The notes beneath the pieces are model-generated. The model was not told the origin of the DNA. It was given only the letters and a program-made list of their open reading frames with translations, and searched no databases. DNA of 64,000 nt from NCBI RefSeq assembly GCF_001610875.1, contig NZ_CP011272.1, forward strand, positions 2,647,988 through 2,711,987, in the 5' to 3' direction. The translations under genes and the position numbers were made by a program. Source of the stretch: Pirellula sp. SH-Sr6A (GTDB taxonomy: Bacteria; Planctomycetota; Planctomycetia; Pirellulales; Pirellulaceae). Positions 37,371 to 46,560 of the stretch are shown here, piece by piece; position 1 is the first letter of the stretch, and every line of letters begins with the position of its first letter.

Positions 37371-38011
37371 CCTGCCATGTGGCGTGCCATCTCACCTTTT
37401 TTGAATTGATAGGAAACCTTCTCTGTGGGTGACCAGCGGACTACGAGCGAGTTTTCTTGCTTGTCCACGACATCTATCAAGATCTTGTTGACAATCCATA
37501 GCTCGGGATTCTCTGGATCCAGCTTGGGTGGCGTTACTTCAAAATGGAGCCAAAGCCAACCTTTCTCTGTTTCTTTCCCAACCCACTTCATGCGAGAAAC
37601 GGGTGTTTTGGCATCTTGGGTCTCGATACGCTCCTTGGCATCGGTGAGTCTCGAATCCTTAGGTAAGGCGAGGAAGTAAAACTCCCCTTGCAAGAACTCT
37701 GGAATCGTTTTCTCGAACTCCGGATCCTCAGCGCTACAGCCCTTCTGCAACTCCACTAGCTGGCTGTCCGACAGGGGCTGCTTGACGCTCGCAAGCCGCC
37801 ATTGTTTCATGGCCCGCTCCAAATCCTGAGGGTGGAGCCGCAACGATACTTCCCAAACTTTCGATTCGGAGTTCCATGCCATCTGTCCCACACAGATATG
37901 ATATGGATGGGCGACAGCTTGATCGTCACCTATTAAGCATGCGAGGCCTATCATCATCATGGATAGAATCCAACGACGCGTGCCCCCACCCCTTTGGTGC
38001 CATTCGATCAC
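37343..38011 (-). CDS. DUF6702-like exported protein
   Basis: A 222-residue protein with an N-terminal signal (RWILSMMMIGLACLIGDDQAVAHP). The mature N-terminus HPYHICVGQMAWNSESKVWEV resembles DUF6702 proteins, which begin with HP-x-H and a beta-strand-rich body, and the SLRLHPQDLERAM segment fits that family. Its start codon overlaps the stop of the upstream M1 peptidase gene by four bases (ATGA type), so it is translated with the peptidase. DUF6702 next to M1 peptidases is, as I recall, also a pattern in Bacteroidetes. The role is unknown. The last nine codons are repeated just downstream. Confidence 0.72.
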   Translation of the reverse strand: MIEWHQRGGGTRRWILSMMMIGLACLIGDDQAVAHPYHICVGQMAWNSESKVWEVSLRLHPQDLERAMKQWRLASVKQPLSDSQLVELQKGCSAEDPEFEKTIPEFLQGEFYFLALPKDSRLTDAKERIETQDAKTPVSRMKWVGKETEKGWLWLHFEVTPPKLDPENPELWIVNKILIDVVDKQENSLVVRWSPTEKVSYQFKKGEMARHMAGVASRMPVN

Positions 38012-40599
38012 TTGTCGGCTCCTACTGCAGCTGCTTCTTTCTTTTTCTTCTTCTTTCGCTCTTCCCTTAGCTCTTTCTTTTTCGTCCTAGCAGCCTCGTC
38101 GTCGCTCTTCGCAGTCGGCTCTCGTTTCTCTGCGTCCGTTTTATCGATAGCAGGCGAGGCATCTGTTTTCACCTCAGGCTTCTTAGGCGCATCTTCGGCC
38201 TCTTTCGCTGCAGACTTGGCTTGCTCCGCTTTGGCTTTAGCTTCGTCTAACCGCTTCGCCCGTTGCATTGGATTTTCTTCGCCGCCCGTTGCACCTCCAC
38301 GCCCGACTCGTCCTCCTTTGAAAAGTTGGAATCGGGTCGGTTCGAAACGCTCGGGGAAGTAATTGTTGGAACGATTGATATCTGCGGTCTCGCGGTAAGG
38401 ATCCAATTCGATTTCCTTAATTGCCTTCTCCGCGACGAAGAATGTGTCGCATTGCAAATTATTCACACGCCAGATCTCGGCAGGAATGCGAATCTCCTTG
38501 GTAGTGTCGTCCGTGTAGGTCACGAGGAGGATGACTGGCATGATCAAACCACCCTCGTTCTTCAACACGACGCGGCAGTAGCGATCGGTGCTTTCAAAGA
38601 TCGCTCGCTCCTTTTCGTTCAGTTCCGACTTGAACTTCTCAAAAGCTTTGCGCTGCTCGTCGGTTACTTCGTTGGGGTCGTAGGTGTTATAAAAATCCTT
38701 GAGCTCAGGAAATTCATCGACTCGGCGATTCATCCCTTCGTTTCGTTGCTCGGAGAGCGACTTGCGGCGACTCTCCTTTTTCTTTTTAGCAAGCTCCGCG
38801 TTCTCGTCAGGGGATTTGGTGTCGAGTTCAAAAATCTCCACTTTGTCCATTGCAATATCGCAGTGATCGGTGGTGTAGAACCAGCCTCGCCAAAACCAAT
38901 CCAGGTCAACACCGGACGCATCCTCCATGGTCCGGAAGAAGTCTGCTGGCATCGGTCGCTTGAATTTCCAGCGGACCGAGTACTCGCGAAATGCAAAATC
39001 AAATAACTCTCGCCCCAAAACTGTTTCTCTCAATACGTTGAGAGCTGTGGCAGGCTTGGTATAGGCGTTGGGTCCAAACTGCATAATCGAATCGCTATTG
39101 GTCATGATCGGAACTTGTTCTGTGCTCTGCATATAGGGCACAATGAATTCGGGTTCCCCTCGCTGCGACGGATACTTGTCCTCCCACTCTTGCTCTGCGA
39201 GATATTGCAGGAAGGTGTTAATCCCCTCGTCCATCCACGACCATTGGCGTTCATCGCTATTTACAATCATTGGAAAATAGTTGTGTCCGACTTCATGGAT
39301 GACGACCGAAATCAATCCGTATTTGGTAGCCGATGAGTAGGTTCCGTCTTCGCGCGGACGAGGTCCATTGAAGCAAATCATGGGGTATTCCATTCCCCCG
39401 ATGGGTCCATTGACGCTGATGGCAATGGGATATGGATAATCGAAGCTGTAGCGGCTATAGACGTTTAGAGTGTGGATAATCGCGTGCGTGCTGTACTTGC
39501 TCCAGAGCGGTTCACCTTCATTCGGGTAGTAGCTCATCGCCAAGGTCTCGTTTCCGTTGACGTTATGTCCCTGTGCATCCCATATGAACTTTCGGCTCGT
39601 GGCGAATGCAAAGTCGCGAACGTTCTCAGCATGGTAGACCCAAGTCTTTGTCTCCTTGGACTTATCCTTTTCATTTTCTTTGGCTTCTTCGGGAGTCACA
39701 ATGAAGACCGGCTTGGGGGATTTCTTTGCTTGCTCTAATCGATTGCGTTGTTCCTCAGTAAGAACCTCATTTGCGTTTTGAAGAACTCCGGTCGAAGCGA
39801 CTATATGGTCTGCGGGTGCGGTGATGCGAACGATGTAGTCACCGAATTCGAGAGTGAACTCCCCTTGCCCTAGATACTGTTTGTGTTGCCAGCCGTTCAC
39901 ATCGGTAAACGCGGCCAAGCGAGGGAACCACTGCGCGATTTCGTAGAGGTAATTGCCGTCCTTTTCGAAGTACTCGTATCCGGCCCGACCTCCCAACAGC
40001 CGCGCGTTATTTATCTTGTAGTTCCATTTCACTTTGAACTGGAAGACCTCGCCTGAGGGCAATGGCGACTTGAGATCGATTCGCATCATCGTGTCCACGA
40101 CCTTGTGGGGGATCGTGTTACCTTGCATGTCTGTGACCGTTTCGATGTTGCAGCCACCTTCAAATGACTGTCGCAGCTTAATCGCTTCGATCTCGCCCGT
40201 TGAGACGCGGCCTTGCGCACCACCGAAGCGCCCCGAGCGCGTCTTGTTGGCATCGCTATCCGGTTTGAAGATATTGGGATCCAGTTGCAACCACAGATAC
40301 TTCAGAACGTGGGGTGATTGGTTGTGGTAGCGAATCGATTCCAAACCGTAGATGGTTTGCTTTTCGTCATCGAGCGTCACATCGATGTTGTAATCGACTT
40401 TTTGTTGCCAATAGTCTGGGCCGGGCTCACCCGTCGCAGCGCGGTAGGAGTTGGGAGTGGGAAGAATTTCTTCCAATTGACGAAACTTGTCCTCCTGGCC
40501 GTACTTCTTGTTAGCAAATGGTTGGGCCCACAACGTGCTGCCACTCAAGGCCAACCACCCGACGACGAAGCAACAAAGAATCTTCGAATAGATATTCAT
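38008..40599 (-). CDS. M1-family metallopeptidase with charged C-terminal tail
   Basis: An 863-residue exported aminopeptidase-like protein from the ATG at 40599 (ATG codons further upstream are non-homologous). A signal peptide ends near LWAQ. The zinc site is HEVGHNYFPMIVNSDERQWSWMDEG at about residue 432, the HExxH-x18-E pattern of M1 enzymes, and GGMEYPMICFNG nearby is the family's exopeptidase motif in G-x-MEN form, here with Tyr and Pro. The last 80 residues are lysine, glutamate and alanine rich (KAKAEQAKSAAKEAEDAP, then KKKELREERKKKKKKEA), a low-complexity tail not normal for M1. It overlaps the DUF6702-like gene. Confidence 0.92.
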   Translation of the reverse strand: MNIYSKILCCFVVGWLALSGSTLWAQPFANKKYGQEDKFRQLEEILPTPNSYRAATGEPGPDYWQQKVDYNIDVTLDDEKQTIYGLESIRYHNQSPHVLKYLWLQLDPNIFKPDSDANKTRSGRFGGAQGRVSTGEIEAIKLRQSFEGGCNIETVTDMQGNTIPHKVVDTMMRIDLKSPLPSGEVFQFKVKWNYKINNARLLGGRAGYEYFEKDGNYLYEIAQWFPRLAAFTDVNGWQHKQYLGQGEFTLEFGDYIVRITAPADHIVASTGVLQNANEVLTEEQRNRLEQAKKSPKPVFIVTPEEAKENEKDKSKETKTWVYHAENVRDFAFATSRKFIWDAQGHNVNGNETLAMSYYPNEGEPLWSKYSTHAIIHTLNVYSRYSFDYPYPIAISVNGPIGGMEYPMICFNGPRPREDGTYSSATKYGLISVVIHEVGHNYFPMIVNSDERQWSWMDEGINTFLQYLAEQEWEDKYPSQRGEPEFIVPYMQSTEQVPIMTNSDSIMQFGPNAYTKPATALNVLRETVLGRELFDFAFREYSVRWKFKRPMPADFFRTMEDASGVDLDWFWRGWFYTTDHCDIAMDKVEIFELDTKSPDENAELAKKKKESRRKSLSEQRNEGMNRRVDEFPELKDFYNTYDPNEVTDEQRKAFEKFKSELNEKERAIFESTDRYCRVVLKNEGGLIMPVILLVTYTDDTTKEIRIPAEIWRVNNLQCDTFFVAEKAIKEIELDPYRETADINRSNNYFPERFEPTRFQLFKGGRVGRGGATGGEENPMQRAKRLDEAKAKAEQAKSAAKEAEDAPKKPEVKTDASPAIDKTDAEKREPTAKSDDEAARTKKKELREERKKKKKKEAAAVGADK

Positions 40600-40974
40600 G
40601 GGGACTCGATCAAGGAGGAACAGGGGAGAATACCAAGCAGTAGGGAGGAATCTGGACCCGGAGAGAGAGGGCCAAAGGCGATCCAGATGGAGCACCAGTA
40701 TAGTTCCCTGGCTAGCAATTTTCCGAGCACTTAGGAGAAAATCGAGAGCCCATCCCGCAATCCCGGGGCGCCATGAAGGGACTCCTCGAGCCCAAACTTG
40801 AGGAAAGAGCTGGATTCCGTTTCGATTTTATGTGTTGTCTTTAGCGATATTGCCGATTTTACGGAGGCGGTGGATCTCAATGGTCGAGGGAAATTGGCAG
40901 CCGTTGGATGGAAAGTGCAGGGACGCCCGTTTGGACGCGACTTCGTCTAAGCGGCGGACTCAAAGGAGCAAATC
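40600..40974. other. Divergent promoter region
   Basis: 375 bases without a gene lie between the leftward M1 peptidase gene and the rightward outer-membrane protein run, so promoters for both should be here. I do not see a clear hairpin or operator. Confidence 0.4.
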
Positions 40975-42345
40975 GTGAAGCAGATTCGGAAGTTTGATGA
41001 ATCCATAGGTGGCCGTTTCCAGCGGAACGGAAAACGATGGCTCCGCTGGGGGACTCGTTTGCTCGGAATGGCCAAGTTAGTCTCAATGGTTGGTATCCCA
41101 CTGGGTGGCTCAGCTTCCGTGTTAGGACAAAGCTTTGGTCCCGAGCTACACAATACGTTGATGCCTGCATCGGGGGGGATGGGCGGGGTGAGCATTGCCC
41201 GACCGCAGGATTTAACGAGCGCGCTGAATGCCAATCCAGCTTCGCTCACCCAATTTCGAGGAACCCAGTTCTCGTTTGCGGGGGGGTGGGCGGAGGCGAC
41301 GTTCAATATGTCGCAGGCCAGCAACATCCCTATCGTCGGGCAAAACCCGCTGATCCAGCCTTACTCGGCGAAATCGACTGCACCGGGGACACCTGCGGGA
41401 AATATCGGTGTGACACAGGATTTGGACGAGCTCGGATTGCCAGCCACTATTGGAGTCGGTTTTGTTACGTCCGCAGGTGCATTCTCCGACTACCGTCATG
41501 TGCCTCAAAGCGGTGGTACCAATGCTGGTTTAGCGATTTTTAGTATGCCTGTTGGGGTGGGAGTGGATCTGACAGACCGATTGACGCTGGGATCAAGCCT
41601 AGCCCTGGGAATCGCGTTCCTCGATGGCCCCTTCGTTGGCGCCGGTGGTATGACGCCCGATTACGCGATACGAGGCACCGTAGGGGCGAACTATCTATTG
41701 ACGGATGCGACCACCGTCGGTGGTTACTATCAAACCGCGCAATCCTACACATTCGACAATGCGTTTCTCCTCAATCCAGGTGTCGGCCAAACCTCGATAG
41801 ACGTCAACATGGATCTCCCTCAAAACATAGGGGTAGGATTTGCAAACCGCGCGATGATGGATGGCCGGTTGTTGGTGGGCATCGATCTGGTCTACAAACT
41901 GTGGGACGATGCGGATTTGTTTGGCGCTATCTACGACAACCAATGGGTGGTGCAAACCGGCGTTCAATTGACCCGCGATCGGCTTCGATATAGAGCGGGC
42001 TATGTCTGGGCTGAGAACCCAATGGACCCTACTCCGGGCAACAATCTTGGCGGTGCAATACAACCGGGTGATCTCGCTGCCGTTCGATATTCGCAGGCTT
42101 TGCTCGCAGTGACCAGTCAACATCGCCTTTCGTTTGGATTGGGTATGGTGGATGTGTTACCGGGAATTGATATGGACGTGATGGCAGGGGGGATGTTTCG
42201 GGACTCGGAACAACTCGGTAACTTCACAACAACATCGATTGAAAGCTACTGGATCGGCGCCGGCCTCACATGGCGCTTTGGACGAGGCGGCTACGGTAGC
42301 TGTTTAGATCAGTCTACTCCGGACCATTGGAGCGTCGGTTCCTAG
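40975..42345 (+). CDS. FadL/OmpP1-type outer-membrane protein
   Basis: A 456-residue beta-barrel protein starting at GTG 40975. After a long basic N-terminus and a signal peptide ending near VLGQ, the mature part opens with FGPELHNTLMPASGGMGGVSIARPQDLTSALNANPASL, which is the FadL/OmpP1 (TodX) hallmark, followed by alternating strands and ending in an aromatic barrel-like stretch (GAGLTWRFGRGG). Family members carry hydrophobic compounds across the outer membrane. It is the first of three consecutive outer-membrane protein genes. Confidence 0.85.
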   Translation: MKQIRKFDESIGGRFQRNGKRWLRWGTRLLGMAKLVSMVGIPLGGSASVLGQSFGPELHNTLMPASGGMGGVSIARPQDLTSALNANPASLTQFRGTQFSFAGGWAEATFNMSQASNIPIVGQNPLIQPYSAKSTAPGTPAGNIGVTQDLDELGLPATIGVGFVTSAGAFSDYRHVPQSGGTNAGLAIFSMPVGVGVDLTDRLTLGSSLALGIAFLDGPFVGAGGMTPDYAIRGTVGANYLLTDATTVGGYYQTAQSYTFDNAFLLNPGVGQTSIDVNMDLPQNIGVGFANRAMMDGRLLVGIDLVYKLWDDADLFGAIYDNQWVVQTGVQLTRDRLRYRAGYVWAENPMDPTPGNNLGGAIQPGDLAAVRYSQALLAVTSQHRLSFGLGMVDVLPGIDMDVMAGGMFRDSEQLGNFTTTSIESYWIGAGLTWRFGRGGYGSCLDQSTPDHWSVGS

Positions 42346-42387
42346 ATGACATTTTGACCTGTACGGCTGGTTGGATTGGACCCATTC

Positions 42388-43194
42388 ATGTTCTCGTCAT
42401 TCCATACGATCGCAGCCATCGGGACATTAGCTGTCGTACTGCTATCCGCATCCTCCGTGCTCGGCCAGGAACAAGCGAGGGAGCTCGGTAGTGAGCCTGT
42501 CGAGACCGACCGCGATTCGTTCACTCGTTCGCCAAGAATCGTCGAGCAAGGGAGATGGGTATTCGAAGCCTCGTACAGCTTCCTCGACCAGGAGGCTGAG
42601 CATGAGGGGCATTTGTTTCCGGACCTGCTGATTCGTTACGGTATGTCTCCGCAGTTGGAATTGCGAGTGGGATGGACCTACGAAATTGGCAAGTTTCAGC
42701 ATCTTGCACCGACCCACAAAGAACGAAGCGAAGAAGCCATTGCCAACTACGGTGCCAAGTTTGCTCTGTCGTCCCGAGAGGGGTGGTTGCCGGACTCTGT
42801 GTTGATCTTCACCGGTTATACCCCCACGAGTGGAGAGTCGAGCGATACGGATTTCTCCGTCGAGTATGCGGCTGGTTGGAAGATTGCGGGAGATTGGGAA
42901 TTTGATACCGGACTCCGGTGGTTTATGCTCGCCGAAGAGGAAGACCGCTTCACCGAATGGGCCCCTTCGGTGGTGCTGAAGACGCCCATGATTCGCGAAC
43001 GATGGAATGTTCATGCCGAATACTTCAGTCTTCAAAGCGTCGGTCGTGAGGAAGACTATGGTCAACATTACGTGGGTCCCGGCATCCATTACTTGCTGTC
43101 CCCGAACATGGAGATTGGCACTCGCGTCTTCTGGGGTATGAACGAAGACTCGGCAAACTTTATCTGCAACGTTGGAACGGGAATGCGATTCTGA
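42388..43194 (+). CDS. Outer-membrane transporter, phenol_MetA_deg-like
   Basis: A 268-residue protein from the ATG at 42388. Signal peptide ends near VLGQEQ. The body is a 12-14 strand barrel with the family's opening pattern (VETDRDSFTRSPRIVEQGRWVFEASYSF), the SPQLELRVGWTYE strand and the typical closing strand ending in GMRF with aromatic terminus. PF13557-type proteins are thought to import aromatic compounds or phenols, although the substrate here is unknown. Its stop shares one base with the next start (TGATG). Confidence 0.78.
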   Translation: MFSSFHTIAAIGTLAVVLLSASSVLGQEQARELGSEPVETDRDSFTRSPRIVEQGRWVFEASYSFLDQEAEHEGHLFPDLLIRYGMSPQLELRVGWTYEIGKFQHLAPTHKERSEEAIANYGAKFALSSREGWLPDSVLIFTGYTPTSGESSDTDFSVEYAAGWKIAGDWEFDTGLRWFMLAEEEDRFTEWAPSVVLKTPMIRERWNVHAEYFSLQSVGREEDYGQHYVGPGIHYLLSPNMEIGTRVFWGMNEDSANFICNVGTGMRF

Positions 43195-44519
43195 TGAAGA
43201 GATCGCATTCCAAACCCTCGTGGAAGGTAGCATGGTTAGCTTGCGCAATTCTTTTTCGCGTCTCCCTTTGCCTCGCCGTACAGAACGTCGAAGCTCAGAA
43301 TGAACCAATTCCACCGCAGGTGGGGCAGGAGTCATCTGTGTCCGAGAGCTTTGTTTCCGCGAACCTGGGGACGGGATCGATGGTCATCGACGGCAACTAT
43401 TTCTCCGAGTCCGACCGAGCAGCACACGGACAACTGAACTTCAATGACTTCCCAAGCGATCTTCGCGAGGGGCTTTCCTTTGAGAATGGGGATTGGAGTG
43501 CCAAGGTCGGCGGTTATGTCAAAACGGATTTGATTCGTGATTTCCGCGCAATCGACTCCACCGATTTCTTTGATCCTATCACCATTCCGATCGGTGAAGA
43601 GCAAAGGACTAACTCGCGTTTTCATGCCAGGCAGACACGGCTGAGTTTGGATGCCCGTCGCCGTGCAACCGACGGAGAAATACCGATGCGAATCTTTGTC
43701 GAGGGAGACTTCTTCGGTGATTCCAGCACACTGAGGCTTCGCCATGCTTACGGGGAGTATGGGAATCTGATTCTTGGACAAACCTGGTCGACTTTGGCCC
43801 ACCGCGCAGCATTGCCAAACACTCTCGATTTGACTGGGGACGTCGCCAGCGTCAGCCTTCGTAAAGCGCAGCTTCGCTGGACCCAAGAGTTCTGGAACGA
43901 GCGATGGAGTTTCGCCGCGGCAATCGAAGATTCTCCAGTAAATGTCGAATCTCAACTCCTGAATTTTGGTGATCCGCGCCGCGTGCTCCCCGACGCCATC
44001 GCTCGAGTTCGATACACAGAAATGAGCCTGCAGTTTCAGCTTGCAGCCGTTGCGAGGAGGATTGGTTTTCAGCCTGCAAACGCCGAAGTGCTCGAATTCA
44101 CGGGAGGAGGCATCAACGCAACTTCGTTTGTCGATCTCACCCCCCGCAATCGATTCTATGGTGGGGTGTTGTGGGGCTCCGGCATCGGCAGCTATAGAGA
44201 ACTACCAGATCTCACTCCCACGCTGGTCGGCCGTGGCGCACCGCTTGAAGCGGTCGCGTGGTACGTTGGGTTACATCACTCCTGGTCCAAGCGCTGGTTC
44301 ACGAACTTTACGTATAGCCAAGAAGACTTGAATAACACTCCGCTGCAACCTGCCAGTAGCATCAAGAGAATTCAATACTTGGCAGTCAACTTGATTCACC
44401 AACCCACGCCAAGTTTATTCTGGGGTATCGAGGGACTGTGGGGTTCCCGACAGAATCGTGATTTCTCAGAACAGGATGCAAGCCGGGTCATGGCGAGTTT
44501 TGGATTTCTACTCCCTTGA
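43194..44519 (+). CDS. Porin-like outer-membrane protein (DcaP/phosphate-selective type)
   Basis: A 441-residue barrel protein. A basic N-terminus and signal peptide are followed by GLSFENGDWSAKVGGYVKTDLIRDF, HARQTRLSLDARRR and RHAYGEYGNLILGQTWST, which match DcaP-like trimeric porins of the phosphate-selective porin clan. The C-terminus MASFGFLLP ends in an aromatic-Leu strand. It is coupled to the preceding barrel gene by a one-base overlap, and its 3' end overlaps the opposite-strand lipase gene by 32 bases. Confidence 0.8.
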   Translation: MKRSHSKPSWKVAWLACAILFRVSLCLAVQNVEAQNEPIPPQVGQESSVSESFVSANLGTGSMVIDGNYFSESDRAAHGQLNFNDFPSDLREGLSFENGDWSAKVGGYVKTDLIRDFRAIDSTDFFDPITIPIGEEQRTNSRFHARQTRLSLDARRRATDGEIPMRIFVEGDFFGDSSTLRLRHAYGEYGNLILGQTWSTLAHRAALPNTLDLTGDVASVSLRKAQLRWTQEFWNERWSFAAAIEDSPVNVESQLLNFGDPRRVLPDAIARVRYTEMSLQFQLAAVARRIGFQPANAEVLEFTGGGINATSFVDLTPRNRFYGGVLWGSGIGSYRELPDLTPTLVGRGAPLEAVAWYVGLHHSWSKRWFTNFTYSQEDLNNTPLQPASSIKRIQYLAVNLIHQPTPSLFWGIEGLWGSRQNRDFSEQDASRVMASFGFLLP

Positions 44520-46257
44520 TATCTCTCGTTTGTAAGCCATCCCCGCTTTCCAAAACCGATTCTTGCAAGTGAACGATCAATAGTCGAATTACTTCGGCAA
44601 TGGTAGCTTCGTGCTGAAGGATCTTGGTATGACACCCATCGACTTGGGCTTCGCTCACCGCGCAGGGATGGCAAGCGCTCGCGACGGACACAACACCGTC
44701 GTTCATGCCTAGGGTCCATGGACCATCCCCCGTTCCAAAGATCGTATGCTGCCTTACATGGGGAGAAACAGGGAGGCTGTATATTGCTTTCAAGGTCGCA
44801 TCGTTCGGTTCCAAAAGATCGACGCTTGTGGGAATGCGTTTCCGAAAGGTTCCGAAGAACGTATTGGGATTGTCGGAGACCAATCGTCGATGCAGCGATT
44901 GATATTGCTCATCAGGCTGTACTAACGAAGAGGCAATTCTTCCGACACCACGGGAAGCGAACGAAGATCCTTGATGCGGAGTCGCAATGTAGATAACCCG
45001 ACGAACGTAGGGTTGGGGTTCAAAGACCATGCGTTCTCGAAGCTCTTCACGGACGTGGTTCGGCACACGAATGTGATCCAACGGAACCTTCGACACGGAG
45101 TTCCAAACGTCGTCGCCGCTTGCAGAAATCTGAAGCTTGGAGAGGAGCCCGCCCATGCTATGTCCGATCAGCACCATCTCCTGCAAGGCGGGGTCCTCGG
45201 AAAGAGGGTCCAGGGTCGACAGCGCCTCGCGACAATGATTTCGCAGTCTCATCGCTGATGTGACAAAAGGGCTTCCCGTCGCATAGCTAAAACCCCACAC
45301 TTGGTAGCGTTCATTAAACCAGTCAAGCGTTCTCAACTGATTGAGCATATCCATCCATGTCACCGGTTCCGACATCAATCCATGGATGAAGACAACGGGT
45401 ACTTTTCCTGGTTGATACGGCTCCGACATGCGCAATCCATCATCTTCCACTCCTGAGCCAGGCAGCAGAAAACCTGCGAGCGGGTTCGTTGGCTTGTTCT
45501 GCAGCTGGAACTCCAACGGACTGCTAAGATCTTTGGCGATTGGAATCCAACTGTTTTCAACCTGAATCGCGTTGACTCTCGATGGATTGACAAGTTCGAT
45601 TGCGAACCCACTCGGCATTTCCGAATCGGCCCGAAGAACTGCGGTTGCAGCCAATGGCACGCGATCGGGAATAAAGCGTTCCACAGGATTATCTTCGCTC
45701 CCATATGGCTTGGTGCGCAGTGCAACGATCGGGACTCCCAAACCGGACTTTGCAAAGGTGCGTTTGAGTTTTTTACGTCTCGTTTTATCTGGAACCTGCA
45801 TGTCGGTCACTTGTTCGACAGGCCAGTCCAAGCTGGAACTCGTCACGGGAATACAAACGAGCCCCAACGGTTGGTAGATCTGGAGTTGTCCGGACGAATC
45901 CAAGCGATGGAATCGAGCCGCATCAACGAGCAATCCCTCCAAGCTCGCTTGGTAGATTCCCCACGCGGGGTGCTGCGGGCATGCGAGGGAAGGGTGCTCG
46001 GACAATGCCGACCAACTCAACGCGGCCGCTTGAAAGTAGTAATCGACACTACGTGAATCATTCGCCTGGCTCAAGTCACGGGCGATTCGCAAGAATGAAG
46101 AAGATCGTTCCGAATCAAGCCCCTCGGAAGGCCATGCAACAGTCCTACTGGGGGGCGGGAAGTGCCGAATCAAACGGCAACCCGTAATCCCGTGGAGCAA
46201 AACCAGCACAGCAAGAACCGACGGCAATCGACCACTGAACCAAACGTAGTGGATCAT
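44488..46257 (-). CDS. Exported alpha/beta-hydrolase (lipase-like)
   Basis: A 589-residue protein. A signal peptide with a possible lipobox (LLHGITGCRL, Cys about 27) starts it. The first 260 residues are a helical and beta region of unknown role. The hydrolase domain then shows VVFIHGLMSEPVTW (oxyanion), GHSMGGLLSK (nucleophile Ser) and a plausible catalytic His in ILQHEATIAE near the C-terminus, with Asp in GMNDGVVSV. The layout matches bacterial triacylglycerol lipase/PGAP1-like esterases. It converges on and overlaps the porin gene. Confidence 0.87.
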   Translation of the reverse strand: MIHYVWFSGRLPSVLAVLVLLHGITGCRLIRHFPPPSRTVAWPSEGLDSERSSSFLRIARDLSQANDSRSVDYYFQAAALSWSALSEHPSLACPQHPAWGIYQASLEGLLVDAARFHRLDSSGQLQIYQPLGLVCIPVTSSSLDWPVEQVTDMQVPDKTRRKKLKRTFAKSGLGVPIVALRTKPYGSEDNPVERFIPDRVPLAATAVLRADSEMPSGFAIELVNPSRVNAIQVENSWIPIAKDLSSPLEFQLQNKPTNPLAGFLLPGSGVEDDGLRMSEPYQPGKVPVVFIHGLMSEPVTWMDMLNQLRTLDWFNERYQVWGFSYATGSPFVTSAMRLRNHCREALSTLDPLSEDPALQEMVLIGHSMGGLLSKLQISASGDDVWNSVSKVPLDHIRVPNHVREELRERMVFEPQPYVRRVIYIATPHQGSSFASRGVGRIASSLVQPDEQYQSLHRRLVSDNPNTFFGTFRKRIPTSVDLLEPNDATLKAIYSLPVSPHVRQHTIFGTGDGPWTLGMNDGVVSVASACHPCAVSEAQVDGCHTKILQHEATIAEVIRLLIVHLQESVLESGDGLQTRDIKGVEIQNSP

Positions 46258-46519
46258 GCTGGACTCAGGCCATCTCCAAGGTTACGAACGCATATCTCGC
46301 CACCCTGCGATCGACCCTAAGCTCCTCATGAGCCAACACTCCAAATCAATGTCGGCACAACCAAGAAATCTTCCTTAGTCATTTCACCCCTGAAGCGATT
46401 GCACGGAATGTAACGACCTATTTTCAATCGGCGTAAGTGTCTTGAGCGTTCCATCGCGGCGTTTGCCGATTAGAAATCGGCAAATCGGGTAGGAGGCGGG
46501 ATTACTCCCGCCGTCCTCC

Positions 46520-46558
46520 CACACCACCGTACGTACGGTTCCGTATACGGCGGTTCAG
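46520..46558 (-). ncRNA. Group II intron domain V
   Basis: On the minus strand the sequence GAACCGCCGTATACGG pairs with CCGTACGTACGGTGGTGTG to form the catalytic domain V hairpin found at the end of many bacterial group II introns. It lies just downstream of the maturase stop. A stem with GGCGGGAGTAATCCCGCC (domain VI) follows, with bulged-adenosine candidates. Confidence 0.82.
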
Positions 46559-46560
46559 GT

